Of a DNA stretch of 64,000 nt, positions 42,481 through 50,325 are shown one piece after another. The DNA lies in assembly GCF_014279835.1 (NCBI RefSeq), contig NZ_CP047942.1, positions 496,001 through 560,000 on the forward strand. Reading direction: 5' to 3'. Position numbers and translations under genes: made by a program. A model generated the notes under the pieces. That model saw nothing but the letters and a program-made list of their open reading frames with translations, was not told where the DNA came from and searched no databases. Position 1 is the first letter of the stretch, and every line of letters starts with the position of its first letter. Origin of the DNA: Synechococcus sp. MVIR-18-1 (GTDB taxonomy: Bacteria; Cyanobacteriota; Cyanobacteriia; PCC-6307; Cyanobiaceae).

Positions 42481-42858
42481 TCAACCTTTCTTGCGGTTAC
42501 CTCTCATCACATCCGCATCCGTTGCGTGAACCTCATTACACCAGAGGTGCGATGGATTCGATAATGGTTGGTGAGGGTAACTACCATCCTTTTGGTAACT
42601 CGGTTGTGGATGGGTTACCACTCCGATGAGATGTTGAGGTGTTGGTTGGAACTCATCCTCCCTTACCTCATCTCCTTTAACTTTCTTTTTTAATTCTTCA
42701 ATCCTCAATCCCCACTCCTCATCCCATGGTGTTGGTGTTACAACCCTGGATTTCTTAGGGAGTGATGATTCATTCCGTGGTGCGGAAACTCCTCTCAGCG
42801 CATGTGAACCGCTTCTGAGGTTGTTTCTACATCTCCGTTTCTCTGCGTTCTTGTTCAT
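42481..42858 (-). CDS. Basic, Pro/Ser-rich element protein, 125 residues
   Basis: Basic N-terminus (MNKNAEKRRCRNNLRSGSHAL), proline-rich centre (VVTPTPWDEEWGL, HPQPSYQKDGSYPHQPLSN). Probably a flexible nucleic-acid-binding protein. No family recognised; gene status less certain than for its neighbours because of the low-complexity composition. Confidence 0.45.
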   Translation of the reverse strand: MNKNAEKRRCRNNLRSGSHALRGVSAPRNESSLPKKSRVVTPTPWDEEWGLRIEELKKKVKGDEVREDEFQPTPQHLIGVVTHPQPSYQKDGSYPHQPLSNPSHLWCNEVHATDADVMRGNRKKG

Positions 42859-43116
42859 GGTTCCTTTGGTTCGTGGTTTTTAATCTCCCAAGGGTTTTGA
42901 GTTTGTTGGGTAAACCTTTTGATTTCCACGGGGGAAACCGCTACTAATCGTTCTTCACGCTTTCGGGAACCTCAATCGCCGGGTTACCTAATCACTTCGC
43001 TCATCTCCCAGGTAGGTGATTACCATCGCGTAGATGGTGCGGTTCCCTCTGGTGGTTCCTTTCGGTTGTGTTCTCTCGAACCCGATGAGTTTGTTGTTGG
43101 TGGTGGGAGGTGGTTC

Positions 43117-43140
43117 CTCTCCACTCCCTACATCTTACAC
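43117..43140. repeat. 24-bp direct repeat, copy 1
   Basis: CTCTCCACTCCCTACATCTT followed by ACAC; exact copy at 43224-43247. After the exact part both continue with similar sequence (ATTC, TAC, CAC) for about 12 bp. Confidence 0.8.
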
Positions 43141-43223
43141 GATTCTTACCCACAATGGTGGGTTTTGTTGTGGAACGTTACACGGATGTGTGTTGGTTCT
43201 GAAGGGAGGAGAAAGGGTGAACT

Positions 43224-43247
43224 CTCTCCACTCCCTACATCTTACAC
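43224..43247. repeat. 24-bp direct repeat, copy 2
   Basis: Exact copy of 43117-43140, 107 bp away. On the minus strand it reads as a G/A-rich element upstream of the 125-residue gene. Confidence 0.8.
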
Positions 43248-43330
43248 CATTCCTACACACATTACAAGGGGTGTTGTTCCAGTTCGTGATGTGGTTGTGT
43301 AGGTTCTCATCCACCTCTCACTCACCTCAC

Positions 43331-43498
43331 TCACTCCATGTAACCGTTCTCCTCTACCTCAAATTCCAAATCCGCTAACGCATCTAGCGCATCCATCAGT
43401 GGTGTTCCATCCATCTCATCCCACGCTTCATCACTGAGTGAATCCCGATGGGTTTGAAGGAGGTAAACCAACCGATGGGTTAGTTCCTGGTTGTTCAT
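43331..43498 (-). CDS. Small acidic element protein, 55 residues
   Basis: Start placed at ATG 43498 (MNNQELTHRLVYLLQTHRD); the open frame extends 29 codons further but that part is not protein-like. Helical and acidic at the end (LADLEFEVEENGYME). No family recognised. Confidence 0.5.
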   Translation of the reverse strand: MNNQELTHRLVYLLQTHRDSLSDEAWDEMDGTPLMDALDALADLEFEVEENGYME

Positions 43499-44324
43499 CC
43501 TTTGGTTCTGTAAGTTCTGGTTACCAAGAGAGAGCGAACACGCTCCATCCCTTGGTTCCACCATCTTAACACATTTGAACCACAACTGTGTAGGTTCTGT
43601 TGCGGTTCTTAACGAAGTGGTTCATCTCTGTGTGTAGGTTGAACAAACCCTTAGTGTGATTAGTGTGAATTCTCTACGGTTACTTCCTGTTCAGTTAGTT
43701 CACCTAACCCCTCTGTAATCCTCTACAACAGTGTTCACTACTCTCTGTGATGGATTGTTCATTCAACGTGTTACCACGTGTTGTAGTTCCTTCTACACAT
43801 CTTAGATGAAGTGTTAGTTAGTAATGGTGTCACTGTGTTACTTAGCGATGAACAGTAAGCATTAGTTTGTCTAATCAATCAGGGTAATGTTGATTACATT
43901 TAGCAATGGGAAAACGGAAACAGATAATGAAACAAAGAAACAAACAAATGAGAATGATTCTCAAATTAATTACATCATCATCACATCATTACCCGCTCGC
44001 TTCGCTCGCTCCCCCGCCAATTAATTAATTAGTGCGGTGATTAGATGAGCAATCTACTCGATGTTACTCAGCACACACAGTAGGCAACACATTGCCCTGG
44101 TAATCCGCCCGTTTTACAGTAACTACCCTGCCCACCGGGGGTGTTACAAACTCCCTGATTAAACGATTAGGGTTCAGAGATTTTTGTTATTTTTTAAAGG
44201 GACTGTAGAAGGACCTGTAAGAGTAAATGGTTAGCAAAGGTAATCTACTACCTTCCATCTTTTACAGGCACCTTGTAGGACCTAATTCAGGAATCAGTCC
44301 CCCACATCCCAGTGTTTAAGGGAC
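43499..44324. other. Long non-coding region of the element
   Basis: 826 bp with no convincing gene on either strand, the longest such gap in the element. It contains the palindrome GAGAATGATTCTC (43950-43962), AT-rich blocks with repeated AATTAATTA, a GCTCGCTTCGCTCGC stretch and a stem CCTGTAA / TTACAGG near 44211-44272. It could hold an origin, a main promoter region or an untranslated RNA. Confidence 0.45.
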
Positions 44325-44492
44325 TCAGATTTGGAACTTTCTGATGTTCCTCTCCCATTCATCACGCTCTTTAGCAGTTAAGTCTCTACCAGGGTTAGCA
44401 AGGAAGACCATGCGTGGTTCATTCCTCCATCCTTCAAGGATGCGTTCGTCTTTCTGTGAGCGAGACTTCGCTCGCACTTTTGTTCTTTTCAT
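44325..44492 (-). CDS. Small basic element protein, 55 residues
   Basis: ATG at 44492, TGA at 44325. MKRTKVRAKSRSQKDERILE... then DLTAKERDEWERNIRKFQI: a short basic helical protein. Its place next to the integrase gene and its charge fit an excisionase/directionality factor or a small repressor, by inference only. Its start region carries a GC-rich hairpin (44458-44477). Confidence 0.5.
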   Translation of the reverse strand: MKRTKVRAKSRSQKDERILEGWRNEPRMVFLANPGRDLTAKERDEWERNIRKFQI

Positions 44493-44622
44493 CTAAGGTT
44501 AATTAGTTCTAATTTGTTCTACCCATTCAGTAACTCTTACATTTCAAGTGTCAAAAAGACACAACGTCACAGGTTCTTCCATTCACTTCATCTGGTGAAG
44601 TGTTTAATGGGTTCTAATCGCT

Positions 44623-45945
44623 TCATTCAAAACCTAAATCAATTACTTTTCTACCTTCTCTCTTCTGTCCAATTGGCAATTCAGTTAATTCTCTTGTCTT
44701 TCTTCTTACATCTAACCTTGCGTAATGCTGTAACAGGACTTGAGGTGAATGACCAGACATCATCGCTAACTCTGCGATTGGTGTCCCTCGCATTAGGTGG
44801 TCTTCTACAAATGTAGAACGCATGGAGTAAATCGTGTAAGGTTCATCACTTGCCCAATGACCTTTAAGGTTCAACTTGTCTACACATTGCTTCCAAGTTC
44901 TGTTGAACCCTGAATGACTGTAGGGTCTGCAATGGTTGTAGAAGTTACCGAAGACATGTGCGTCTTCATTGTAATCAGTGGATTTAAACCACTTCTCATT
45001 GTAGGAACGTTGGTAAATTCTCCATTCCTGTAACTGTGTTCCACAATTAGCAGGGACTTGTCTAGGGACTCCAGTCTTGGTGTCTCTTGCTGAAATCTCT
45101 GCAACGATGTGAGGTCTTGTGTCTGTTGAAGATGAAGACCTTGGACCTAGGTCAATCAGTTCGATGTTCTTCCATTGTAGTTTGTGTAACTCAATTGGTC
45201 TTAACCCTGAGTTCTTAGCAACCATGATGAAGGTGTAGAACTGTTTTCTCCAGTAATGAATCCTGTGACTTGGGTAGTTCTCTGCATCTTTTAGGTAGAT
45301 GTCTTTAACGTAGTGCCAGATTTTGTTCCAATCATCAGGACCGATTGCTGGGTTAGCAAGTAGTTCGTCTTTCTTGATTTTAATTGTAGGAACTAACTTC
45401 AGTCCTGCAACATCAGATGCAATGAGACGTTGTTGCTTTAGGTAATTAAGAAAGCAAGAGACTTCTTTGAGTTCAACTTTTACAGTGAGACGCTTTGCAC
45501 CTTTCCTGTAGTGTTGGTAATCATTAAATGTGTCTTCTTTAATTTCTTGTGTCTTTTGTAGTCCTTTGCTTTCTAAGTAAGGAGCAACGTGATTGTTCAA
45601 CAGTAGTTTACGTTTGTAGACTGTCTTCTGTTTGATTTCATCTAGGTCAGCACGTTTCTGTGATTCCAGTAAGTAATCAGAGATTGCTCGTCCGATTCCT
45701 GTTGTTCTTTTTCGCTTCTTTACTGATGCAAAGATTTTTGCAACGGGTGTTCTGAACTTGGTGTAACAGTCAATTGATTTCTTCTTCGCATCTTCAAGGG
45801 TGTCTACCCCTTCAATTTTCATTGACCTGTAACGTCGTTCACCCTCTACCAGTTCTCGGTAGTAGAAGACATCAGGTCGTTCCTGGTAGGAAAGGACTTC
45901 TCCGTTCCCTTCAAGGACAGAGACCTTCTGATGGAGTTTGGGCAA
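44623..45945 (-). CDS. int: Tyrosine recombinase, integrase of the element
   Basis: 440 residues. An N-terminal 80-residue basic/arm-binding-like part, a core-binding domain (about 85-195) and a catalytic domain with Arg249 (SGLRPIE), Lys290, Arg376 (IYSMRSTF), His399 (SGHSP) and nucleophile Tyr408 (QHYARLD). In the H-x-x-R motif the His is replaced by Tyr373. It starts about 90 bp inside attR and reads away from it, the usual place of the integrase that made the insertion. The large N-terminal arm domain fits the presence of arm-site repeats at both ends. Confidence 0.88.
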   Translation of the reverse strand: MPKLHQKVSVLEGNGEVLSYQERPDVFYYRELVEGERRYRSMKIEGVDTLEDAKKKSIDCYTKFRTPVAKIFASVKKRKRTTGIGRAISDYLLESQKRADLDEIKQKTVYKRKLLLNNHVAPYLESKGLQKTQEIKEDTFNDYQHYRKGAKRLTVKVELKEVSCFLNYLKQQRLIASDVAGLKLVPTIKIKKDELLANPAIGPDDWNKIWHYVKDIYLKDAENYPSHRIHYWRKQFYTFIMVAKNSGLRPIELHKLQWKNIELIDLGPRSSSSTDTRPHIVAEISARDTKTGVPRQVPANCGTQLQEWRIYQRSYNEKWFKSTDYNEDAHVFGNFYNHCRPYSHSGFNRTWKQCVDKLNLKGHWASDEPYTIYSMRSTFVEDHLMRGTPIAELAMMSGHSPQVLLQHYARLDVRRKTRELTELPIGQKREGRKVIDLGFE

Positions 45946-45968
45946 GGGTCTCTCTCGGACCCCTGAAT

Positions 45969-45987
45969 GTTAGAGCAATTGTTAGAG
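45969..45987. repeat. Right arm sites: two GTTAGAG heptamers
   Basis: GTTAGAG at 45969-45975 and 45981-45987, about 49-67 bp inside attR. They are in the same orientation as the three copies near attL. Confidence 0.65.
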
Positions 45988-46035
45988 TAAGTCCAGTTCT
46001 AACCTTGTAAAACCCTGTGTGTTACTGCAAGTGCT

Positions 46036-46048
46036 TGGTTCCAGGGGA
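46036..46048. repeat. attR core repeat
   Basis: TGGTTCCAGGGGA, same as 29140-29152, in frame with the DprA codons L/V-V-P-G-D. Confidence 0.88.
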
Positions 46049-46370
46049 TGCGCTGCGTTGGTCTTGTGAGGGCAGCAATGCTTTGTTGCAGGAGGGGGCA
46101 ACGCCTTTGTTATCGCCTGAGTCATTGCTGGCTGCCCTTGGACCAGGACCGCTTGCCGCCGCGAGGTCTGCGTCGATGCCATTGGACCGATCCCGGTCTT
46201 CAGCAGAGCGGAATCCTTCACTTCTGCGTTGCGTTGATGAAGGGCTCACGCTTGAACAGCTGTCTGCAGCACTGAGCTGCAGTCCAACGCAGGTGGCCCA
46301 TGAGTTGTTGCAGCTTGAGCTCGAGGGTGTCATCGAGCCCAAGCCTGGTTTGCGTTGGCGGTCCGTTTAA
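46047..46370 (+). pseudogene. dprA: dprA 3' part
   Basis: 107 codons that continue DprA from the point where 28371-29150 stops: VPGDALRWSCEGSNALLQEGA is the end of the Rossmann domain, then a Ser/Ala/Pro linker and the C-terminal winged helix (LTLEQLSAALSCSPTQVAHELLQLELEGVIEPKPG). The frame is open back to 46017, but those codons are element sequence. Joined at the att core, the two parts give a normal DprA of about 367 residues. Confidence 0.92.
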
Positions 46371-46379
46371 TCTGATCCC

Positions 46380-47300
46380 ATGGGCGTGATTCGCTGCAAG
46401 GGAACAGATCTACTGGTGTGGAGGCGTGAGCTGATCCGTCGGGGTGGACGCGCTGTGGATTTGGATTGGCTGCTTTCGATGGCCGCAGATTGCTCTTGGG
46501 GTGATCTTCAAAAACTACGAATTTGCCCAGATGTTGAGATCGAACTGAGTGCCCCGTTGCACGACCTCACGGATCTTTGGACTCGGCATTGCGATCAGCA
46601 CATTCCTCTTCAGCACTTGGTTGGCCTTTGTCCATGGCGAGATTTTGAGCTGGAGGTGTCGTCCGACGCCTTGATCCCCCGTCAAGAAACTGAGCTGCTC
46701 ATCGACTTCGCTTTGCAGTGTTTGCCAGAGGATGCATGCCATCTGGAAGGGATCTGGGCCGACTTGGGAACGGGCTCTGGAGCTTTGGCGGTGGCTCTTG
46801 CCCGTGTTCTCCCTCACTGGCAGGGGCATGCCGTGGACTCCAGTGCCAGTGCGCTTGCTCTTGCTGAACGCAATCTGATGGCCCTCGCTGGCAACAGTGG
46901 TTGGCAACTCCATCGCGGCAGTTGGTGGGAACCGCTCAAACCATGGTGGGGACAGTTTGGCCTTGTGCTGAGTAACCCGCCCTACATCCCAACGGCTGTG
47001 ATGGATGAACTCGAGCCCGTCGTTAAAGACCATGAGCCCCATCTGGCTCTGTGTGGCGGTGGTGATGGACTCGACTGCTGTAGGCAGATCATTCGGGATG
47101 CCCGCAAAGCATTAGCGCCAGGCGGCTGGATTCTCTTGGAACACCACCACGACCAGAGTGCGATGGTGCTGGAGTTGCTCACTGATGCAGGTCTTGAACG
47201 GCCAGAAGCCCGTTATGACCTTCAGGGCATTCCCCGCTTTGCTCTTGCTCAGCGAGCTTGCCAATCCATAACTTCCGATCTGTCGATGGAGGAACGATGA
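46380..47300 (+). CDS. prmC: Release factor glutamine methyltransferase
   Basis: 306 residues. SAM-binding fold with the DLGTGSGALAVALA motif (about 125-139) and the catalytic NPPY motif (VLSNPPYIPT, about 198-207), which methylates the Gln of the GGQ loop in release factors. The stop overlaps the start of the next gene (ATGA). Confidence 0.95.
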   Translation: MGVIRCKGTDLLVWRRELIRRGGRAVDLDWLLSMAADCSWGDLQKLRICPDVEIELSAPLHDLTDLWTRHCDQHIPLQHLVGLCPWRDFELEVSSDALIPRQETELLIDFALQCLPEDACHLEGIWADLGTGSGALAVALARVLPHWQGHAVDSSASALALAERNLMALAGNSGWQLHRGSWWEPLKPWWGQFGLVLSNPPYIPTAVMDELEPVVKDHEPHLALCGGGDGLDCCRQIIRDARKALAPGGWILLEHHHDQSAMVLELLTDAGLERPEARYDLQGIPRFALAQRACQSITSDLSMEER

Positions 47301-47914
47301 CGATCAACCCTCTCAATCTGTTGGATCGCGACGGTATCAATGCGCATTTGCGTGCTGGGGGCGCCGCCCTACTCCCAACAGACACCCTTCCAGCACTGGT
47401 TGCGGCGCCAGAGCAGGCGGCTCAAATTTGGCGCTTAAAAAAACGGCCCCAAGACAAGCCGTTAATTCTGATGGGTGCTGATGTTGAAGGGTTGTTGTGT
47501 CATGTCTCCCCAGCTGCTCGAGCTGATGCCAGTTTCCTTGCCCAACGGCACTGGCCAGGGGCCCTCACCCTGGTGCTACCAGCTTTTGGTCCCGTTGCAG
47601 AAGTCCTCAATCCTGGAGTGGCAACCCTTGGTTTGCGCATCCCAGCTTGCAAGGCCATGTTGGATCTACTGCGTTGCAGCGGTCCGCTTGCCACGACCAG
47701 TGCCAATGTGTCGGGAGAGCCCTCGAGTCGAACTGAAATAGAGGCGGCTCGAGCCTTTCCAGATTTGCCATTGCTTTCACCGATCCCTTGGACTGCCCCG
47801 TCCTGTCAAGCGAGTTCAGTGATTGCTTGGCGAGGACCTCAAGGCTGGCATTGGCTTCGCAGAGGCGCTGTGATGCCAGCAGGAGTAGTGAGCCTTCCTG
47901 AATGCTCTGGTTGA
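47297..47914 (+). CDS. Sua5/YciO/YrdC-type threonylcarbamoyl-AMP synthase
   Basis: 205 residues from the ATG at 47297, which overlaps the prmC stop codon. Domain signatures: GGAALLPTDTLPALVA, RLKKRPQDKPLILM (ATP/threonine site) and the end LATTSANVSGEPS. It makes the threonylcarbamoyl-AMP used for the t6A37 modification of tRNA. The prmC-sua5 pairing is common in bacteria. Confidence 0.9.
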   Translation: MTINPLNLLDRDGINAHLRAGGAALLPTDTLPALVAAPEQAAQIWRLKKRPQDKPLILMGADVEGLLCHVSPAARADASFLAQRHWPGALTLVLPAFGPVAEVLNPGVATLGLRIPACKAMLDLLRCSGPLATTSANVSGEPSSRTEIEAARAFPDLPLLSPIPWTAPSCQASSVIAWRGPQGWHWLRRGAVMPAGVVSLPECSG

Positions 47915-48063
47915 TTGCTTCGTTGATTTTGCTTCAAACCGCCATTCACTGGCTGTTTGAACCTGTGGTCCAATTGCTCACGCCATGGCTTGGTTTGGAC
48001 GTGCTCCCATGGCTATTGGCCATCATTGGGATTTGGATTTTTACAGGTCGTTCAAGCCGCTGA
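47902..48063 (+). CDS. Small two-helix membrane protein
   Basis: 53 residues, MLWLIASLILLQTAIHWLFE..., with two hydrophobic segments (1-18 and 35-48) and a basic end (TGRSSR). Start overlaps the end of the Sua5 gene by 13 bp. No family recognised, but the frame is clean and the two-helix profile is convincing. Confidence 0.55.
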   Translation: MLWLIASLILLQTAIHWLFEPVVQLLTPWLGLDVLPWLLAIIGIWIFTGRSSR

Positions 48064-48112
48064 GCTCACCGTGGAGCTGCAGAGCTGAGCGTGATGGATG
48101 GATCTTCTCTGA

Positions 48113-48184
48113 AGCCGGCTAACGGATTTGAACCGATGACCTTCGCTTTACAAAAGCGCTGCTCTACCACTGAGCTAAGCCGGC
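48113..48184 (-). tRNA. tRNA-Thr (TGT)
   Basis: 72-nt cloverleaf: acceptor GCCGGCT / AGCCGGC, D-arm AGCTCAGTGGTAGAGC, anticodon loop TTTGTAA giving TGT, T-arm CGGTTCAAATCCG. The discriminator is T. CCA not encoded. Confidence 0.95.
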
Positions 48185-48444
48185 ATTGAAGGGAGTTTAC
48201 CGCTGCACGTTCTCGTGGACTCCGAATGGGTGCGGAGCCACCACATTGAAAGTTCAAGTCGCGACCGGCAACCACTTTTATCGAGTGCGTTGCTGATGTG
48301 ACTTTCAACCGTGCGGATGCTCACCACCAGCCTGGAAGCAATAGCTCGATTGCTAAGCCCCTCCAGGAGGAGTTGGACCACGGTGATTTCTGCGGGGGTG
48401 AAGGCTTGCTCAGCCATGGGTTCTGGAACTGCTTCCAGAACCAT
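48175..48444 (-). CDS. LuxR-type helix-turn-helix protein
   Basis: 89 residues from the ATG at 48444. LuxR-like HTH: FTPAEITVVQLLLEGLSN, AIASRLVVSIRTVESHISNAL, which is the DNA-binding domain alone, without a receiver domain. Starts 7 bp after minE. The stop codon lies inside the tRNA-Thr gene, an overlap of 10 bp. Could be an orphan regulator of the NarL/LuxR class. Confidence 0.75.
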   Translation of the reverse strand: MVLEAVPEPMAEQAFTPAEITVVQLLLEGLSNRAIASRLVVSIRTVESHISNALDKSGCRSRLELSMWWLRTHSESTRTCSGKLPSMPA

Positions 48445-48451
48445 TCCCCCT

Positions 48452-48736
48452 TTAATCAGATTTGGGATTGGTTGATGCAACCGGTCGACGAAACGGCAAG
48501 TTGGCAACAAGGGCCGTTACACGATCTTCGGTTTCCAGGCTCACATCGCCTTCCTCCAGATCAATGTCAACGTACTTAGCCACTACTTCAAAAATTTCAC
48601 GACGCATTTGGTCGAGAAGCTCAGGGCTCAGGTCACTGCGGTCGTGCGCCAGAACGAGTTGAAGCCTGTCTCTAGCAGTACTGGCGCTTGCTGGTTGCCG
48701 CCCCAGCAATTTGTCGACGAGGTCACGGAGAGTCAT
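48452..48736 (-). CDS. minE: Cell-division topological factor MinE
   Basis: 94 residues: anti-MinCD helix region ([25 protein letters not shown], residues about 20-44) and a C-terminal topological specificity domain ([19 protein letters not shown]). It drives release of MinD from the membrane. Starts 4 bp after minD. Confidence 0.95.
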   Translation of the reverse strand: MTLRDLVDKLLGRQPASASTARDRLQLVLAHDRSDLSPELLDQMRREIFEVVAKYVDIDLEEGDVSLETEDRVTALVANLPFRRPVASTNPKSD

Positions 48737-48740
48737 CGGT

Positions 48741-49556
48741 TCAGAAGATCTTCGTTTGCATCAAGCGGCGCACTGTGGCCCGAAGGCCCGAACGCTCCTT
48801 GGAAGGATCCAGCAATGGGATGTCTTCTCCTTGAAGGCGGCCAGCGATATTGCCGTAAGCCTTGGCTGCTGGTGATTTTGTTCCATTCAGGGTGAGAGGT
48901 TCACCTCGATTGGTGCTCACGATCACCTGCTCATCTTCCAGCACTAATCCGAGCAAGGGGAGAGCCAGGATATCGGTGACGTCATCCACAGCCAACATCT
49001 CTTGATTGGCCATCATTTTGGGCCTTACCCGATTCAGAACGAGCTGAACTGGGTTCACCCCATGGGTGTTGAGCAATCCGATCACGCGATCCGCATCACG
49101 CACAGCCGACACTTCAGGAGTGGTGATCACAATCGCTTCACGCGCTGCGGCAACGGCGTTCTTAAATCCGTCTTCAATGCCTGCGGGGCAGTCGATCAGC
49201 ACGTAATCGAAACGTTTTTCAAGCATGGAGGCAATGGCCTGCATGTCTTCTGGTTTGAGCCACTCGAGCATCCGCGGGTTGCCAGCGGGTAACAACGCCA
49301 GATTGGGAACTTGCTTGTGCTTCACAAGGGCCTGGTCCAAGCGGCAGGTCTCGGCCAAAACCTCTTGAGCTGTATAGACAATTCGATTTTCGAGTCCTAG
49401 CAGCAAATCAAGGTTCCTCAAACCGAAGTCGGCATCCAAGACAACGGTGCTGGACCCACGCTGGGCCAGGGCAATTCCCAAGTTGGCCGTCAGGGTGGTC
49501 TTACCGACGCCACCCTTGCCGGAGCAAATCAGGATTGTTCGCGAATTTGACGTCAC
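48741..49556 (-). CDS. minD: Septum site-determining ATPase MinD
   Basis: 271 residues. Deviant Walker [16 protein letters not shown] (about 14-28), switch [10 protein letters not shown] and [12 protein letters not shown], and a C-terminal amphipathic helix ([12 protein letters not shown]) for membrane binding. Second gene of minCDE. Confidence 0.97.
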   Translation of the reverse strand: MTSNSRTILICSGKGGVGKTTLTANLGIALAQRGSSTVVLDADFGLRNLDLLLGLENRIVYTAQEVLAETCRLDQALVKHKQVPNLALLPAGNPRMLEWLKPEDMQAIASMLEKRFDYVLIDCPAGIEDGFKNAVAAAREAIVITTPEVSAVRDADRVIGLLNTHGVNPVQLVLNRVRPKMMANQEMLAVDDVTDILALPLLGLVLEDEQVIVSTNRGEPLTLNGTKSPAAKAYGNIAGRLQGEDIPLLDPSKERSGLRATVRRLMQTKIF

Positions 49557-49587
49557 GTTGTCGCGGTGGATTTGGCCAGGTTAAGGG

Positions 49588-50310
49588 CTAGTGCTCTTGA
49601 TTGTTCGAATCGGCAGAAAGCTCTTGCATTGACAAGTCACTGCGGGGATCAGCAGGCTCGATCGAAATCACTCCATCCACAATCCGGGCTTCCTCCGCAA
49701 GTCCAGGTTGGGGTTTCTCCTCTGGTCCCCTGGCTACTAGATCCGCAATTCGTAGCTGCAGGGGACGGAGTTGTAATGCCGTGATGCGTGCATTTCGATC
49801 GCCTTCAACTCCTGCATGGGCACAGCCACGAAGGCGTCCCCAGATCAGAACGTTCCCCCCGGCACTGATTTGGGCGCCAGGATTAACATCGCCAATGAGC
49901 AAAACGTGGTGGCGTGCTTTGAGGTGGTCTCCCGATCGCAGGGTTGCACGATGCGTCAATAGGGCTGGGGCCTGCTGTTCTTCAGGGCGATTAGAAAGCG
50001 AATCAGCAAGCTGCGGGGTGGTGAGCTGAGCTGGAATGCCCAGGGCGTTGGCGCTGACCACGGTGAGGGGATTGCAGCTTTTGATCGAGAGCAATCGACA
50101 TCTGCGTTCTTTTAGTTGAGCTTGAAAGGCAGAAAGCACCCGGCCATTGAGTAACCACTCGCCGCTGTCCAATTCGAGATCCTTGCCCTCAAGGCCATTG
50201 AGTTGGTCCTCCAGGGTGTCTTGCCAAGGGATGTGCCGATTGGTGGGCAGAACCAGGCGATGGCATGCCGCTTGAAGGGTCTCTTCGGTCAAAGCCACCG
50301 ACGTGATCAA
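49588..50310 (-). CDS. minC: Septum site-determining inhibitor MinC
   Basis: 240 residues. Beta-helical C-terminal domain (LRSGDHLKARHHVLLIGDVNPGAQISAGGNVLIWGRLRGCAHAG split here as its GDVNPGA and GNVLIWG motifs) that binds MinD, and an N-terminal domain that inhibits FtsZ. Followed by minD after 31 bp. Confidence 0.93.
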   Translation of the reverse strand: MITSVALTEETLQAACHRLVLPTNRHIPWQDTLEDQLNGLEGKDLELDSGEWLLNGRVLSAFQAQLKERRCRLLSIKSCNPLTVVSANALGIPAQLTTPQLADSLSNRPEEQQAPALLTHRATLRSGDHLKARHHVLLIGDVNPGAQISAGGNVLIWGRLRGCAHAGVEGDRNARITALQLRPLQLRIADLVARGPEEKPQPGLAEEARIVDGVISIEPADPRSDLSMQELSADSNNQEH

Positions 50311-50325
50311 GAGTGGAAATTGACG

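Larger units (their letters stand above)
42859..43330. other. Region with a 24-bp direct repeat, no convincing gene
   Basis: A plus-strand open frame (42919-43302) runs against the direction of the element and has a low-complexity translation, so I do not call it. The stretch holds an exact 24-bp direct repeat (43117-43140 and 43224-43247). Confidence 0.45.
29140..46048. mobile_element. Integrative element with T7-type RNA polymerase inserted in dprA
   Basis: A 16.9-kb insert bounded by the 13-bp repeat TGGTTCCAGGGGA. Its genes almost all lie on the minus strand, are small, AT-rich, closely packed (many with start/stop overlaps) and unlike the host genes on either side. It holds two tyrosine recombinases, a single-subunit RNA polymerase, an HNH/zinc-finger-like protein, at least four ribbon-helix-helix proteins, many acidic small proteins and a tRNA-like RNA. 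I find no virion, packaging or DNA-replication enzyme gene. Likely a satellite or a podovirus-derived integrative element; it appears intact rather than decayed because the open frames and end sites are whole. Confidence 0.9.

Noticed and set aside
42919-43302. 127-residue plus-strand open frame
   Set aside because: It runs against all other element genes, its translation is low in complexity, and it covers the 24-bp direct repeats.
29140-46048. Complete prophage
   Set aside because: Integrase and RNA polymerase suggested a T7-like prophage, but no structural, packaging or DNA replication enzyme genes are visible in the 16.9 kb.
47902-48063. Photosystem small subunit
   Set aside because: The two-helix profile does not match any Psb, Psa or Pet small subunit that I know.
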